Source: Roseiarcus sp963807735 (lineage in GTDB: Bacteria > Pseudomonadota > Alphaproteobacteria > Rhizobiales > Beijerinckiaceae). From it: 64,000 nucleotides of DNA. Location of the stretch: NCBI GenBank assembly GCA_963807735.1, contig CAWEDI010000034.1:1-64000 (forward strand), in the 5' to 3' direction. The notes beneath the pieces are model-generated. The model was not told the origin of the DNA, ran no database searches, and was given only the letters and a program-made list of their open reading frames with translations. A program made the position numbers and the translations under genes. Shown piece after piece: positions 10,292 to 19,260 of this stretch. Every line of letters starts with the position of its first letter. Within the stretch, counting starts at the first letter, position 1.

Positions 10292-11070
10292 AACGCCAGT
10301 CTGCCGCCGACCAGCGCCAGCGTGCCGGCCAGCAGCGGGCGCAGCACCGAGTCCGGCACGCGCGAGGCGAAATGGCTGCCGATGATGATGCCGGGGATCG
10401 AGCCGATCAGCAGCGAGAACAGCAGCGGGAAATCGACAGAACCGATCATCCAATGGCCGGCGCCGGCGATCAGGGTCAAGGGCACCGCATGGGCGATGTC
10501 GGAGCCGACGATCCGCACCGTCGGCATTTTCGGGTAGAGCATGATCAGCGCCGTGACGCCGAGCGCGCCCGCGCCCACCGACGAGATCGTCACCAGCACG
10601 CCGAGTAGGGCTCCGAGGGCGGTCGTCAGCAGCGAAATCTGCCGCGGGGTCGCGCCATCGAGCGCCGCGCCGTAACGGGCGATCAGCCATTTGCGGAACA
10701 GGATTGTGATCGCCGTCAACAGCAGCGCGAAACCGAGCGTTGTGGTGATGACGTGGTTGGTTCCCTTCCCTGCCAGCCCGAAATGCGATAGCCCCAGCAG
10801 CGTCAACGCCGCCGCCGGCGCGCTGCCGAGCGCGAGCCGGCGCACGACCCTCCAATCGACCGCGCCGTTGCGACTGTGGACCGCCGAGCCGCTGATCTTG
10901 GTGATGCCGGCGTAAAGCAGGTCGGTGCCGACGGCGGTCGAGGGGTGAATGCCGAACAACAGCACAAGCAGCGGCGTCATGAGCGACCCGCCTCCGACCC
11001 CGGTGAAGCCGACCAACAGGCCAACTGCGAGCCCGGACAGCGAATAAAGCGGGTTGATCGCGTGCAACAT
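10288..11070 (-). CDS. Sulfite exporter TauE/SafE family membrane protein
   Basis: A 260-aa inner-membrane transporter of the TauE/SafE (DUF81) family with about eight hydrophobic segments. It shows the duplicated glycine-rich motifs typical of the family (VGFTGVGGGSLMTPLL near the N-terminus and ISSVGAGALGVTALIMLYP in the second half). Family members export sulfite or organosulfonates, or are of unknown specificity. The start is well supported: ATG at 11070 is preceded by GAGGAG at the right spacing. It is convergent with the COG3146 gene, with overlapping stops. No sulfur genes lie nearby, so the substrate is open. Confidence 0.88.
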
Positions 11071-11119
11071 TCAACGCTCCTCGTCACCGCCTTGTACACT
11101 TTCTATATAATCGCTCAAC

Positions 11120-12082
11120 TTATTTCTTAAACGCCGACGCGCGTTCGTAAAACAGCAGGAACAGGCCGCAGCCGACCACCAGCCCGGCCCCGAGGAACGT
11201 CGTCGCCGGCGGCCAATCGCCGAACACCAGGTAGCCGGAGGCGATCATCCACAACAATTGCGAGTAGCCGAATGGCGCCAGCGTCGAGGCCGGGGCGAGC
11301 TGGTGGGCTTTGATGAGCATCGCGTGACCGAGCGCGCCGAATATCCCCAGGCCGGCCATCACGCCCCAATTCCATGCGCTCGACGGCGCGTGCCAAAACC
11401 ACGGCAACAGGGGCGTCAAGCCGACCACGCCGGCCAGTTGCGTCCAAAGCAGCGTCGTCTGGCCGGAATCGTGGGCGGCGACGCCGCGCGTCGCCAGCAG
11501 GTAGCCGGAATTGCACAGGGCGCCGGCTATCGCGACGAAGACAATCGGCTGGAAGGCGTTGGCCCCCGGCCGCGTCGCCAGGACGACGCCAGAGAAGCCA
11601 ACGGCGATCGCCGCCAACCGCGCCCGGCCCGGCCATTCGCCGAGCAACGGCCCGGCGAGCAGCGCGACGAAGATCGGCGCCAAAAAGGCGATGGTCGAGG
11701 TCTCGGCGAGCTGCAATTTGCGCAGCGCCAGGAAATTGCCGAGCGTCGAGCCGAACAGCAGCGCCGACCGCAATGTCTGCAACGCCGGGCGGCGGGAGCG
11801 CACGAGCCTCGGTTTGGCGTAGGCCCGCGTCGCCGCGACCGCGACCAGCGCCGCGCCGAGATAGCGCGCCCAGACGATCTCAAGCGCGGGCAACTCGCGG
11901 CTGAGGAATTTCGCCGAACTGTCTAGCGCCGTGAAACAAACGAGCGCCAGCGCCATCAGCCCGATCGCGAGGGCGCGCTCCCGCCGGGAATGCGGCGGCG
12001 CAATGCGGGAGGAGGAGGAAACCAAGGCCGGGGTCAATATCGACCTTTGGCGCGCAGCCACGCCTGCGACTTTATTGAACAC
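11120..12082 (-). CDS. EamA/DMT-family permease
   Basis: A 320-aa drug/metabolite-transporter superfamily protein: ten hydrophobic segments in two EamA repeats, with the characteristic LDSSAKFLSRELPALEIVWAR opening (shown in part) and the second-repeat ALCNSGYLLATRGVA. Such proteins export amino acids, nucleosides or drugs; specificity is not readable here. The annotated start is a GTG at 12082 giving a 40-residue hydrophilic lead. The true start may lie slightly downstream. Only about 50 bp separate its stop from the TauE start. Confidence 0.82.
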   Translation of the reverse strand: MFNKVAGVAARQRSILTPALVSSSSRIAPPHSRRERALAIGLMALALVCFTALDSSAKFLSRELPALEIVWARYLGAALVAVAATRAYAKPRLVRSRRPALQTLRSALLFGSTLGNFLALRKLQLAETSTIAFLAPIFVALLAGPLLGEWPGRARLAAIAVGFSGVVLATRPGANAFQPIVFVAIAGALCNSGYLLATRGVAAHDSGQTTLLWTQLAGVVGLTPLLPWFWHAPSSAWNWGVMAGLGIFGALGHAMLIKAHQLAPASTLAPFGYSQLLWMIASGYLVFGDWPPATTFLGAGLVVGCGLFLLFYERASAFKK

Positions 12083-12168
12083 GGGACCTATTGATTACGG
12101 GCAACACGATCGGTCTGCAAGGCGGAGCCGCGGCGCGGCCATTGACGCGATCGGGAGTTCCGTTCATC

Positions 12169-12630
12169 GTGGCGAGACTTGGGAAGGGGGCGCAATTGCG
12201 CCGCGGCGACAATCGCAAACGGCAGGGCAGGCCCGGCTTCGCGGCGCGCCTGCTCGCGCGAGTCGGTCTTTGGCTCGCCGCCTTCGCCCTGCTCTTGCAG
12301 ACCCTAGTCGTCGCCTCGCCGCCGATGCCCGTGGCGCCCGACGCCCGGGCGGCCGTTGCCGAACTGACAGCGTTGCTCGGGCCGGCCGTCGTCGTCTGCG
12401 CGTCGGAGGATGGCGCCGGCTCGCCGGTGAAGCCGCTTCATCGCCATGACGACTGTCCGCTGTGTCGGCTCGCCGCCGCGTCCCTGGCCTTCTACGCCCC
12501 GCAAGCCGAGCCGCTGCTCACGCCGGCCCCAACCCTTGTCGCCAAGCTCGGGATTTTTCCGCGAGCGGGCGAGATTCCGCCGCCTCCGCTTCCGTTTTCA
12601 CTCGCGCGCGGGCCGCCTTCACAGACTTGA
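12169..12630 (+). CDS. DUF2946 family membrane protein
   Basis: About 153 aa with one strong N-terminal hydrophobic segment (VGLWLAAFALLLQTLVV) and the family's HRHDDCPLCRLAAA motif, where His and a CxxC pair look metal-ligand-like. DUF2946 proteins are repeatedly found next to copper-uptake or copper-resistance genes, and here it heads the OMP-CopC-PCu(A)C-CopD series. The start is uncertain: I use the GTG at 12169, while a TTG at 12091 would extend it. A copper-binding accessory role is an inference from motif and neighbours. Confidence 0.72.
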   Translation: MARLGKGAQLRRGDNRKRQGRPGFAARLLARVGLWLAAFALLLQTLVVASPPMPVAPDARAAVAELTALLGPAVVVCASEDGAGSPVKPLHRHDDCPLCRLAAASLAFYAPQAEPLLTPAPTLVAKLGIFPRAGEIPPPPLPFSLARGPPSQT

Positions 12631-12675
12631 TCGCAACGAAAACCTCGTTCTTTCACGTCTCGAAAGGCCAAATCC

Positions 12676-13593
12676 GTGTCTCACAGCTCCCTTTCCGTGC
12701 GGGCGGCGACGCTCGCGCTTGTCACAACTTTTGCAACCGCTGGTCCTGCGCTTTCGCATGCCATCTGCGGCCCTCGCGTGTTTCCCGCCACGCTCGGCAT
12801 CGACGATCCCGGCGTCAGCGACGAACTGGCGCTGCCCACAGTGACGTATCTTCCCCACAATGGCGACGGGGTCGGCGAAACCGACGTCAGTTTCGGCTAC
12901 ACGAAGACCATCCTCCCCGACCTCGGCTTCAACATTGCGGACGGCGCCACTCACCTCAACGGCCAGGGCTGGGGCCGCGACGATTTGAACTTGGGATTGA
13001 GCTACCAGTTCTTCTGCGTGCCCGACGCCGAGTTCATGGGAACGATTTCCGGCAACGTCGACATCGGCAAGACCTACACGAACGGGATGGGCAACGACTT
13101 CAACACCTATACGCCCCAGCTCGACATCGGCCTCGGGTTCGGCAGTCTGCCGAAAAGCCTCAATATCTTGAGGCCGCTCGCGCTGACGGGCGAGGTCAGC
13201 TACGACGTTCCCGGCCAGACCTGGACGAACGGCAGCCAAAATCCCCAGAACCTCAATTGGGGGTTCACGATCCAGTACAGCCTGCCCTACTTCAACGCGA
13301 ATATCGCTGAGATCGACAACCCGATCATCAAGCGCCTCATTCCGCTGACGGAGTTCACGTTCTCTCGGCCAGTCGCGAACTTCGCGCCCGGCTCCAACAT
13401 AACGACCGGCACGGTGCAGCCGGGCGTGATGTATCTGGCGGACACGTATCAGGTCTCGCTCGAAGCGATCCTACCCATCAACAGCGCCAGCGGACGCGGC
13501 GTCGGCGTCGTCGGCGAGTTGCACTTTTTCCTCGACGACATGTTCCCCAATTCCTTCATCGGTCGACCCATCTTCGGAGCGAACAAGCCATGA
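12676..13593 (+). CDS. Predicted exported outer-membrane-type protein of the copper module
   Basis: A 305-aa protein with a clear Sec signal peptide (about residues 1-27, cut after GPALSHA). The rest is rich in alternating strands, aromatic residues and Asn/Gly, as in outer-membrane beta-barrels (for example DVSFGYTKTILPDLGF and LNLGLSYQFFCVP). It ends in VGELHFFLDDMFPN and is not a perfect barrel terminus. I do not recognise a named family. It lies between DUF2946 and copC, and its stop codon overlaps the copC start by ATGA, so translation is coupled and a role in copper passage across the outer membrane is plausible. Confidence 0.68.
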   Translation: MSHSSLSVRAATLALVTTFATAGPALSHAICGPRVFPATLGIDDPGVSDELALPTVTYLPHNGDGVGETDVSFGYTKTILPDLGFNIADGATHLNGQGWGRDDLNLGLSYQFFCVPDAEFMGTISGNVDIGKTYTNGMGNDFNTYTPQLDIGLGFGSLPKSLNILRPLALTGEVSYDVPGQTWTNGSQNPQNLNWGFTIQYSLPYFNANIAEIDNPIIKRLIPLTEFTFSRPVANFAPGSNITTGTVQPGVMYLADTYQVSLEAILPINSASGRGVGVVGELHFFLDDMFPNSFIGRPIFGANKP

Positions 13594-13937
13594 AACTCGC
13601 CCTCGCCGCCGTCTTCGCGCTGCTGACGGCCAGCGCCGCCCATGCGCATGCGCTGCTCGAAAGCGCCTCCCCGCCCGTCGGCGGAACGGTCGATTCGCCA
13701 TCGGAGATCCGCATCACCTTCTCCGAGGGCGTCGAGCCGAAATTCTCCGGCGTCGCCGTCAGCGGCCCCGGCGGCGCTGTGCCGGTCGGCAAGGCGAACG
13801 TCGCGCCGGGCGACAATAAGGTGATGGTCGTCAAGGTCGGCAAGAAGCTGGCTCCCGGGACCTACACCGTCAAATGGCATGCGGTGTCGGTCGACACACA
13901 CCACACCCAGGGCGATTTCGACTTTACCGTGAAGTAA
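13590..13937 (+). CDS. copC: CopC-domain periplasmic copper-binding protein
   Basis: A 115-aa protein with a signal peptide ending AAHA, so that mature CopC begins with His (HALLESASPP). This N-terminal His is a Cu(II) ligand in the family. The C-terminal HAVSVDTHHTQGDFDF carries the other conserved His/Asp ligands. The Met-rich Cu(I) site of older CopC proteins is absent, as in most short CopC forms. The ATG overlaps the preceding stop (ATGA). It is expected to deliver periplasmic copper to CopD, encoded two genes downstream. Confidence 0.92.
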   Translation: MKLALAAVFALLTASAAHAHALLESASPPVGGTVDSPSEIRITFSEGVEPKFSGVAVSGPGGAVPVGKANVAPGDNKVMVVKVGKKLAPGTYTVKWHAVSVDTHHTQGDFDFTVK

Positions 13938-14020
13938 AAGCGCGTCGCCCCGCGATCTCCCGCCACGCAGCGGGGGCCGAAGGCGCCGTGGATAGCTGTC
14001 CACTTGGGAATGCCAATCAC

Positions 14021-14512
14021 ATGAAAATTCAGCTTTCTATCGCTCTGCTCGCTCTGGCGCTCGGCGCCGGTCCCGCCGTCGCCGACACCGTCAAGGTCGG
14101 CAACATCACCGTGGAAAGTCCCTGGGCGCGCGCGACCCCGAAAGGTTCGGAAGTCGGCGCGGGCTACCTCACAATCAAGAACGACGGGGCGACCGCCGAC
14201 CGCCTGACCGGCGTGACCGTCGACTTCGCCATCGTGCAGGTTCACGAAATGAAGATGAACAAGGGCGTCATGGAGATGCGCGAGGTCGCCGGCGGTCTCG
14301 AAATCCCCGCACATGGAACCGTAAAACTGGCGCCGAACGGCTATCACCTGATGTTCATCGGGCTCAAACATCCGCTGGTCAAAGGCGAGACCGCCAAGGC
14401 GACGCTAACCTTCGAACACGCGGGCAAGGTGGCCGTCGATCTCCCGATACTCGCGATTGGCGCAGGCGGTCCCGGCGGCGTCTCTCACGAGATGAAAGGC
14501 ATGAAGATGTAG
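14021..14512 (+). CDS. Periplasmic copper chaperone PCu(A)C
   Basis: A 163-aa secreted protein: signal peptide to AVADT, then the PCu(A)C fold with VESPWARATPKGSEVGAGYL. The ligand set reads HEMKMNKGVMEM and a later H-LMF-I-LKHPL, matching the H(M)x10Mx21HxM copper site of the family. Family members pass Cu(I) to the Cu(A) site of cytochrome oxidase or act in copper import. I chose the ATG at 14021, directly before the signal peptide. It sits between copC and copD in the same orientation with a 10-bp gap to copD, consistent with one operon. The C-terminus ends with a Met-rich HEMKGMKM tail that may bind extra copper. Confidence 0.92.
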   Translation: MKIQLSIALLALALGAGPAVADTVKVGNITVESPWARATPKGSEVGAGYLTIKNDGATADRLTGVTVDFAIVQVHEMKMNKGVMEMREVAGGLEIPAHGTVKLAPNGYHLMFIGLKHPLVKGETAKATLTFEHAGKVAVDLPILAIGAGGPGGVSHEMKGMKM

Positions 14513-14521
14513 CGGCCGACC

Positions 14522-15379
14522 ATGGACGCCGCGCTCGTCGCCGCGCGGTTCGTTCACTTCGCCGCGACGATGACGTTGTTCGGCGCGACGTTCTATGCGG
14601 CCGCTCTGGCGCCTCCGTCGCCGATCGCCGATCTCGCGGCGCTGCTGCGTCGTCTCGCGCCGACGTTTGCGCTGCTCTCGCTCGCCAGCGCCGCGGCTTG
14701 GCTCGTGTTCGTGGCGCGCGACATGGCGGACGGCGAGCTCGATTACGACACCGTCAGCGAGGTGTTTTGGGGAACGGCGTTTGGGCGGGTCTGGCAGGCG
14801 CGGCTGGTCATCCTGATCCTGCTTACGATCGCTACCTTGCGCCCGGACCGGCGTTGGCGCGCGCCGGCGCTCGTCTCCGGATTGGCGGTGGCGAGCCTTG
14901 GCCTAGTCGGCCACGCGGCGATGCAGACGGGCGCGCTCGGCTTGGCGCATCGCCTGAATCACGCCGCCCATCTCCTGCTGACGTCCTACTGGCTCGGCGG
15001 CCTGCCGCCGTTTCTAGTCTGCCTGCGGAGCTTCACCTGTGGCAGGCGCGATACGCTGGGGGCCATGATGCGGTTCTCGCGGATTGGCCATTTCGCGGTC
15101 CCCGGCATATTGCTCACCGGCGCGGTTGACGTCGCCATGACCACCGGCGCCCTGCCCTGGCCGCCCCACAGTCCGTATCGGGTCGGATTGCTCGTCAAAA
15201 TCCTCGTATTCCTGGTCATGACGGCTGTCGCGCTGGGCAATCGCTATATCCTCGCCCCAAGACTCGCCGGCAGCGCCCTCGCCGCGCGGGCGTTGGCGGC
15301 GGGCGCCTACGTCGAAATCGCGCTGGCGCTGACGGCGATTTCGCTCGTCAGCGCCTTCGCACGTTTTGACCCCGCATAA
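14522..15379 (+). CDS. copD: CopD-family copper resistance/import membrane protein
   Basis: A 285-aa polytopic inner-membrane protein with about eight hydrophobic segments. Conserved CopD-like features are the N-terminal RFVHFAATMTLFGATFY and the central LNHAAHLLLTSYWLGGLPP. CopD proteins usually work with CopC in moving copper into the cytoplasm. It is the last gene of the module: 10 bp follow the PCu(A)C gene, and the next gene starts 75 bp downstream. No copper-responsive regulator (CueR, CsoR or CopRS) is present nearby. Confidence 0.9.
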   Translation: MDAALVAARFVHFAATMTLFGATFYAAALAPPSPIADLAALLRRLAPTFALLSLASAAAWLVFVARDMADGELDYDTVSEVFWGTAFGRVWQARLVILILLTIATLRPDRRWRAPALVSGLAVASLGLVGHAAMQTGALGLAHRLNHAAHLLLTSYWLGGLPPFLVCLRSFTCGRRDTLGAMMRFSRIGHFAVPGILLTGAVDVAMTTGALPWPPHSPYRVGLLVKILVFLVMTAVALGNRYILAPRLAGSALAARALAAGAYVEIALALTAISLVSAFARFDPA

Positions 15380-15453
15380 TTTTGAACCTTGCGTGACAGA
15401 GGCGGGGTATCATAGCCATATATTGACGACGAAGCGGGCGGCGGGGCGGCGCT

Positions 15454-15888
15454 GTGCTAAGCGAAGACGCGCTAAGACGTATTGGCGATCTTGACCGGGA
15501 TCAGATCGAAACGCGGATACGGCGACTGTTCGAGAAATGGGCGCTCGGCGACGTCGAGGGCATGATCGACCATCTCGCGCCCGACGTGGTGTTTCCCTCG
15601 AATGGGTTTTGGACGGGAGTCTCCGCGCCGCTGCGCGGTCGCGATCAGGTCGCCAAGAACCTGCGCCACTACGGCGGCGCGCTGGAGAACATCGTCTCCG
15701 TGCTGCACGAGATCGTCATCGACGGCGACCGCGCGGTGGTTCATCGCACCGCGGTGGGCCGCCGGCGCGACAGCGGCCGGCGCTACCAGTGCGATTTCAT
15801 CGATTTCTTCCGTTTTCGCGAGGGGCTCGTGGTCGAGTTCTCGGAATATCCGGACGCCGCCTGGAGCGATCTCGGCGTCGCCGTTTAA
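15454..15888 (+). CDS. SnoaL-like / nuclear transport factor 2-fold protein
   Basis: A 144-aa protein of the NTF2-like superfamily: an opening helix RRLFEKWALGDVEGMIDHLAPDVVF in outline, then RGRDQVAKNLRHYG and a strand-rich half ending GLVVEFSEYPDAAW. Many such proteins are small hydrolases or isomerases, or have no assigned activity; no catalytic residue can be named safely. It starts with GTG at 15454. Its stop overlaps the convergent homoserine dehydrogenase stop (shared TTAA), so no terminator separates the two. Confidence 0.75.
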   Translation: MLSEDALRRIGDLDRDQIETRIRRLFEKWALGDVEGMIDHLAPDVVFPSNGFWTGVSAPLRGRDQVAKNLRHYGGALENIVSVLHEIVIDGDRAVVHRTAVGRRRDSGRRYQCDFIDFFRFREGLVVEFSEYPDAAWSDLGVAV

Positions 15889-17171
15889 GGGCGCTCGATG
15901 CGGATCACTTGCGGCGTCTCGCGCACGACGCCGTCCTTGAGCGTGAGGGCTAGCGCGTCGCGAATCGAGGTCTCGGTGGTCGCGTGGGTGACGATCACCA
16001 CCGAGACATAGGGGCCAAGTTCGCCGGCGCGCTTCTGAACTATCAATTCGAGCGAAATCGCGCGGTCGGCCATGTGTTTGGCGATCGTCGCCATCGAGCC
16101 GGGGCGATCGAGCACGGAAAGCCGCACGTAATAGCCCCCTTCGTGCCGTTGCAACGAAGCGCGCTCGCTCTCGACAAGCGCCGACGTCGGCCGGCCGAAC
16201 GCCGGTCCCACCCGCCCGCGCGCGATGTCGGCGAGATCGGCGGCCACTGCCGAGGCGGTCGCGTCGCCGCCGGCGCCCGGCCCGACCAGCGTCAGCGCGC
16301 CGACCGCGTCGCCGTCGATCGTCACGGCGTTGAGCACGCCCATGGTTTGCGCCAGCGGCTCGGACTTCGCGACCATCGTCGGATGCACGCGCTGCTCGAC
16401 GCCGTGATCGGTGCGCGCCGCGACGCCCAACAGCTTGATTCGGTAGCCGAGGTCATTCGCCGCCGCGAGATCGGCGAGCGTAATGTTGGCGATGCCCTCG
16501 ACGGAGACGGCGGCCGCGTCGATGCGGGCGCCGAACGCCAGCGCGGCGAGAATCGAAAGCTTGTGCGCCGTGTCGAAGCCGCCGACGTCGAAAGTCGGGT
16601 CGGCCTCGGCGTAACCGAGACGCTGCGCGTCCTTGAGGCAGACGTCGAACGGCAACCGCTCGGTCTCCATCTGCGAAAGGATATAGTTGCAGGTGCCGTT
16701 GAGGATGCCGCTGACCCGCTGGATGCGGTTGCCGGCTAGCGCCTCGCGCAAGGTCTTGATGACCGGGACGCCGCCGCCGACCGCCGCCTCGAAGGCGAGC
16801 GCCGCGCCGGAGCGCTCCGCCAATTCCGCGAGTTCGACGCCGTGGGCGGCGAGCATCGCCTTGTTGGCGGTGACGACCGAAACGCCGCGCGCCAAAGCCG
16901 CCTTCACGGCGGCGAGGGCGATCCCGTCGGCGCCGCCGATCAACTCGACGAATACGTCGATGTCGGCGCGGGCCGCCATATCGCTGGCGTCGGCGAAAAA
17001 CGTCGCGCCGCCGCCCCGATCGCCGGCGGAGCGCGCGCTGTAAGCGACGATTTCGGGGGCCCGCCCGGTGCGGGCGGCGAAATCTTCGCGTTTGGCGGCG
17101 ATCAGTCGCGAGAGCGCCGCGCCGACCGTGCCCAGACCCGCGAGCCCTACCCTTAACGGACTATTCGGCAT
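15885..17171 (-). CDS. hom: Homoserine dehydrogenase
   Basis: A 428-aa cytoplasmic enzyme reducing aspartate-semialdehyde to homoserine with NAD(P)H, the branch point to threonine and methionine. The NAD-binding GLAGLGTVGAAL lies at residues 8-19. The catalytic-domain segments GILNGTCNYIL and AEADPTFDVGGFDTAHKL contain the conserved Glu and Asp/Lys region. An ACT domain at the C-terminus (LSVLDRPGSMATIAKHM onward) indicates feedback control, normally by threonine. Length is normal. No other amino-acid genes flank it. Confidence 0.95.
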   Translation of the reverse strand: MPNSPLRVGLAGLGTVGAALSRLIAAKREDFAARTGRAPEIVAYSARSAGDRGGGATFFADASDMAARADIDVFVELIGGADGIALAAVKAALARGVSVVTANKAMLAAHGVELAELAERSGAALAFEAAVGGGVPVIKTLREALAGNRIQRVSGILNGTCNYILSQMETERLPFDVCLKDAQRLGYAEADPTFDVGGFDTAHKLSILAALAFGARIDAAAVSVEGIANITLADLAAANDLGYRIKLLGVAARTDHGVEQRVHPTMVAKSEPLAQTMGVLNAVTIDGDAVGALTLVGPGAGGDATASAVAADLADIARGRVGPAFGRPTSALVESERASLQRHEGGYYVRLSVLDRPGSMATIAKHMADRAISLELIVQKRAGELGPYVSVVIVTHATTETSIRDALALTLKDGVVRETPQVIRIERP

Positions 17172-17205
17172 CGCGCGCCTCGCATCGGCAGGCCCAGGGG
17201 CCGAA

Positions 17206-17625
17206 TCAGCGGCCCCAACGCTCGGCGACGCTGAGCTTCTTCTTCTTGCGCTCCTTGCGCGCGGCGTAACGTGCGTCCCGTTCGAGCTTCTTCTCGAATT
17301 CGACGCGCTCGAGCTCTTCGCGGCGCGAAGCCTCGCTCTGCTGGCGCGCGGCTTCTTCGAGCTTCAGTTGCTCTAGGCGCGCCGCTTCTTCGGCGGCCTT
17401 GCGCAGAACTTCCGCGGCCTCCTGCTCGGCCTTGCGCTTTGCGCGTTCGGCGTCGCGCTCGGCGCGGGACTCTAGGATCCTGCGGCGCTCGGCCTCACGG
17501 GCGATGACGGCGGGATCATTGGGATCGTATTTGGGACGCGCCAGGAATTTTTCGGCCATCGCCTTGCGGGCTTTGGCGGCGGCTTCCTGACGATCCTGGA
17601 ACTTATGCGAGTTCAGGAACGACAT
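17206..17625 (-). CDS. DUF6481 family highly charged helical protein
   Basis: A 139-aa protein, almost entirely Lys/Arg/Glu/Ala and predicted to be one long coiled coil. The N-terminal signature is FQDRQEAAAKARKAMAEKF, then PKYDPNDPAVIAREAER, and the C-terminus is the basic RKERKKKKLSVAERWGR. This matches the small DUF6481 family, which has no known role. The start at 17625 gives the conserved beginning MSFLNSHKF. It lies 34 bp upstream of hom on the same strand, so the two may be co-transcribed. Confidence 0.8.
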   Translation of the reverse strand: MSFLNSHKFQDRQEAAAKARKAMAEKFLARPKYDPNDPAVIAREAERRRILESRAERDAERAKRKAEQEAAEVLRKAAEEAARLEQLKLEEAARQQSEASRREELERVEFEKKLERDARYAARKERKKKKLSVAERWGR

Positions 17626-17743
17626 TGCTATCCGGACTATGTTGCGGGGACGGGCGGCTCCATGACACAAACCCGCGGAAACTTCAATATTCATTGCGGC
17701 GACGCAGCAATTCACAATGCGGTTAACTCCGCGCCGATTGGAT

Positions 17744-18142
17744 TCAGCCTCCGAAAACCACTTTGTGCATGATTCGCCCCGGCCACAGGGTGAATAGTCC
17801 CGTAACAATCAGCGCCAGCGCGTAGGTGAGCCGCATCGTGAGTGCGTGGTCGACAATTCGGCCGCGTTGCGCGGCGAACACGGCGAGGGGGACGACCACA
17901 AGCGTGAAAATCGACAGAAGATGGATCGCGCTGAACGGGCCGAACGTGCGGATCGTGTGAATGAGCAGCGACGAGCCGGCCACCGCCGCCATTAACGCCG
18001 CCCAGCTCCAGCCGCAAGCGCGATGCGCCGGCGTTCCCTTGGGAAGGGCGAGCTGGGCGCCGCCCAGCGCTATCGCCGCGAAGACCGCGTAAGCATGCGC
18101 CTGGATAATCGGCGTCGCGGTCGTCAGGGCGGCTATATTCAT
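17744..18142 (-). CDS. DUF2306-type small membrane protein
   Basis: A 132-aa protein with four hydrophobic segments and the conserved-looking IIQAHAYAVFAAIALGG and GTPAHRACGWSWAALM, followed by SSLLIHTIRTFGPFSAIHLLS. The spaced histidines (HAY, HR, HTI, IHL) and fold resemble DUF2306 membrane proteins, some of which are suspected heme or electron-transfer proteins. The function is not established. It is divergent from dusB with about 100 bp between them. Confidence 0.72.
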   Translation of the reverse strand: MNIAALTTATPIIQAHAYAVFAAIALGGAQLALPKGTPAHRACGWSWAALMAAVAGSSLLIHTIRTFGPFSAIHLLSIFTLVVVPLAVFAAQRGRIVDHALTMRLTYALALIVTGLFTLWPGRIMHKVVFGG

Positions 18143-18245
18143 GTCCGGCTCTCGCCTCCGAGTTCGGACGCGATACGGCGATTTGGCGCCGGACGCCAGC
18201 TTCGCCCGCTTGCACCGGAGAACGTATGGTCATAAACTGAGCAAG

Positions 18246-19260
18246 ATGTTCGTTGCTCACAATTTAGGCATCCACCTCGCCCGGTGGCAAGTCGGGTCGC
18301 TTACGCTCATCGGCCGCGCGTTCCTGGCGCCGATGGCCGGCGTCACCGACGCCGGCATGCGCCGCGCGGCGCAACGACGCGGGGCGACGCTGACATTCTC
18401 GGAAATGGTCGCATCCTCAGCCTTGATCGACGGCGACCCGGAAGCCTGCGCGCGCGCCGAGTCGGTTCCCGGCGCGCCGTTCGCCGTGCAGCTCGTCGGT
18501 CGCGAGCCTGCCGCGATGGCGCAGGCGGCCGAGCGGCTCGCCGGCGACGGCGCGGAACTCATCGACATCAATATGGGCTGCCCCGCCCGCCGCGTAGCAG
18601 GGTCGCTGGCCGGCAGCGCTTTGATGCGCGACCTCGACGCGGCCACGCGCATCCTCGAGGCGGTGGTCGCGGCCTCGCCCGTTCCCGTCACCCTGAAGAC
18701 CCGGCTCGGTTGGGATGAGACCACGCGCAACGCCGCCGGACTCGCGCAGCGCGCCGAGAGCGTCGGCGTCAAGCTCGTCACCATCCACGGGCGCACCCGC
18801 TGCCAGTTCTACAAAGGGGCGGCGGACGCTCAGGCGGTCGCCGAGGTGGTGCAAGCGGTGTCGATTCCCGTCGTCGTCAACGGCGATTGCCGCAGCGTCG
18901 AGGACGCCCGCGCCATGCTCGCCGCCTCCGGCGCGCAAGCGGTGATGATCGGCCGCGCGGCGACCGGCGCGCCCTGGCTCGTCGGTGCGGTCGCCCGGGC
19001 GCTCGAAACCGGCGGGCCGGCGTTTCCTCCCCCGCCCGCCGCGCGGCTCGCCGACGCCGCCGAGCATCTCGACCATCTGTTGACGCGCATGGGCGCCCAG
19101 TCCGGCCTGCGTCACGCCCGCAAACATCTCGCCGCCTACGCCGTCAACGAAAATGCGCCGGCGGCGCTGCGCCAGCGCTCTGGTGACGACGGAGGCGCCG
19201 CAAGAGGCCTTCGAACTGCTGTCGCGCGCATTCGCCGGCGAAATAAAGAGGGTTGCGTGA
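18246..19260 (+). CDS. dusB: tRNA-dihydrouridine synthase, NifR3 type (one frameshift near the 3' end)
   Basis: An FMN enzyme that reduces uridines in the tRNA D-loop. Signatures: LAPMAGVTDAGMRR, then INMGCPARRV with the catalytic Cys, VTLKTRLGWD, TIHGRTRCQFYKG and VVVNGDCRS. The C-terminal RHARKHLAAYA belongs to the helical tRNA-binding domain. One extra base near 19173 moves the last 28 codons out of frame. Corrected, the product ends AFAGEIKRVA and is 337 aa. The TGA stop overlaps the GTG start of ntrB. This dusB(nifR3)-ntrB-ntrC order is classic in alphaproteobacteria and suggests a single operon. Confidence 0.92.
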
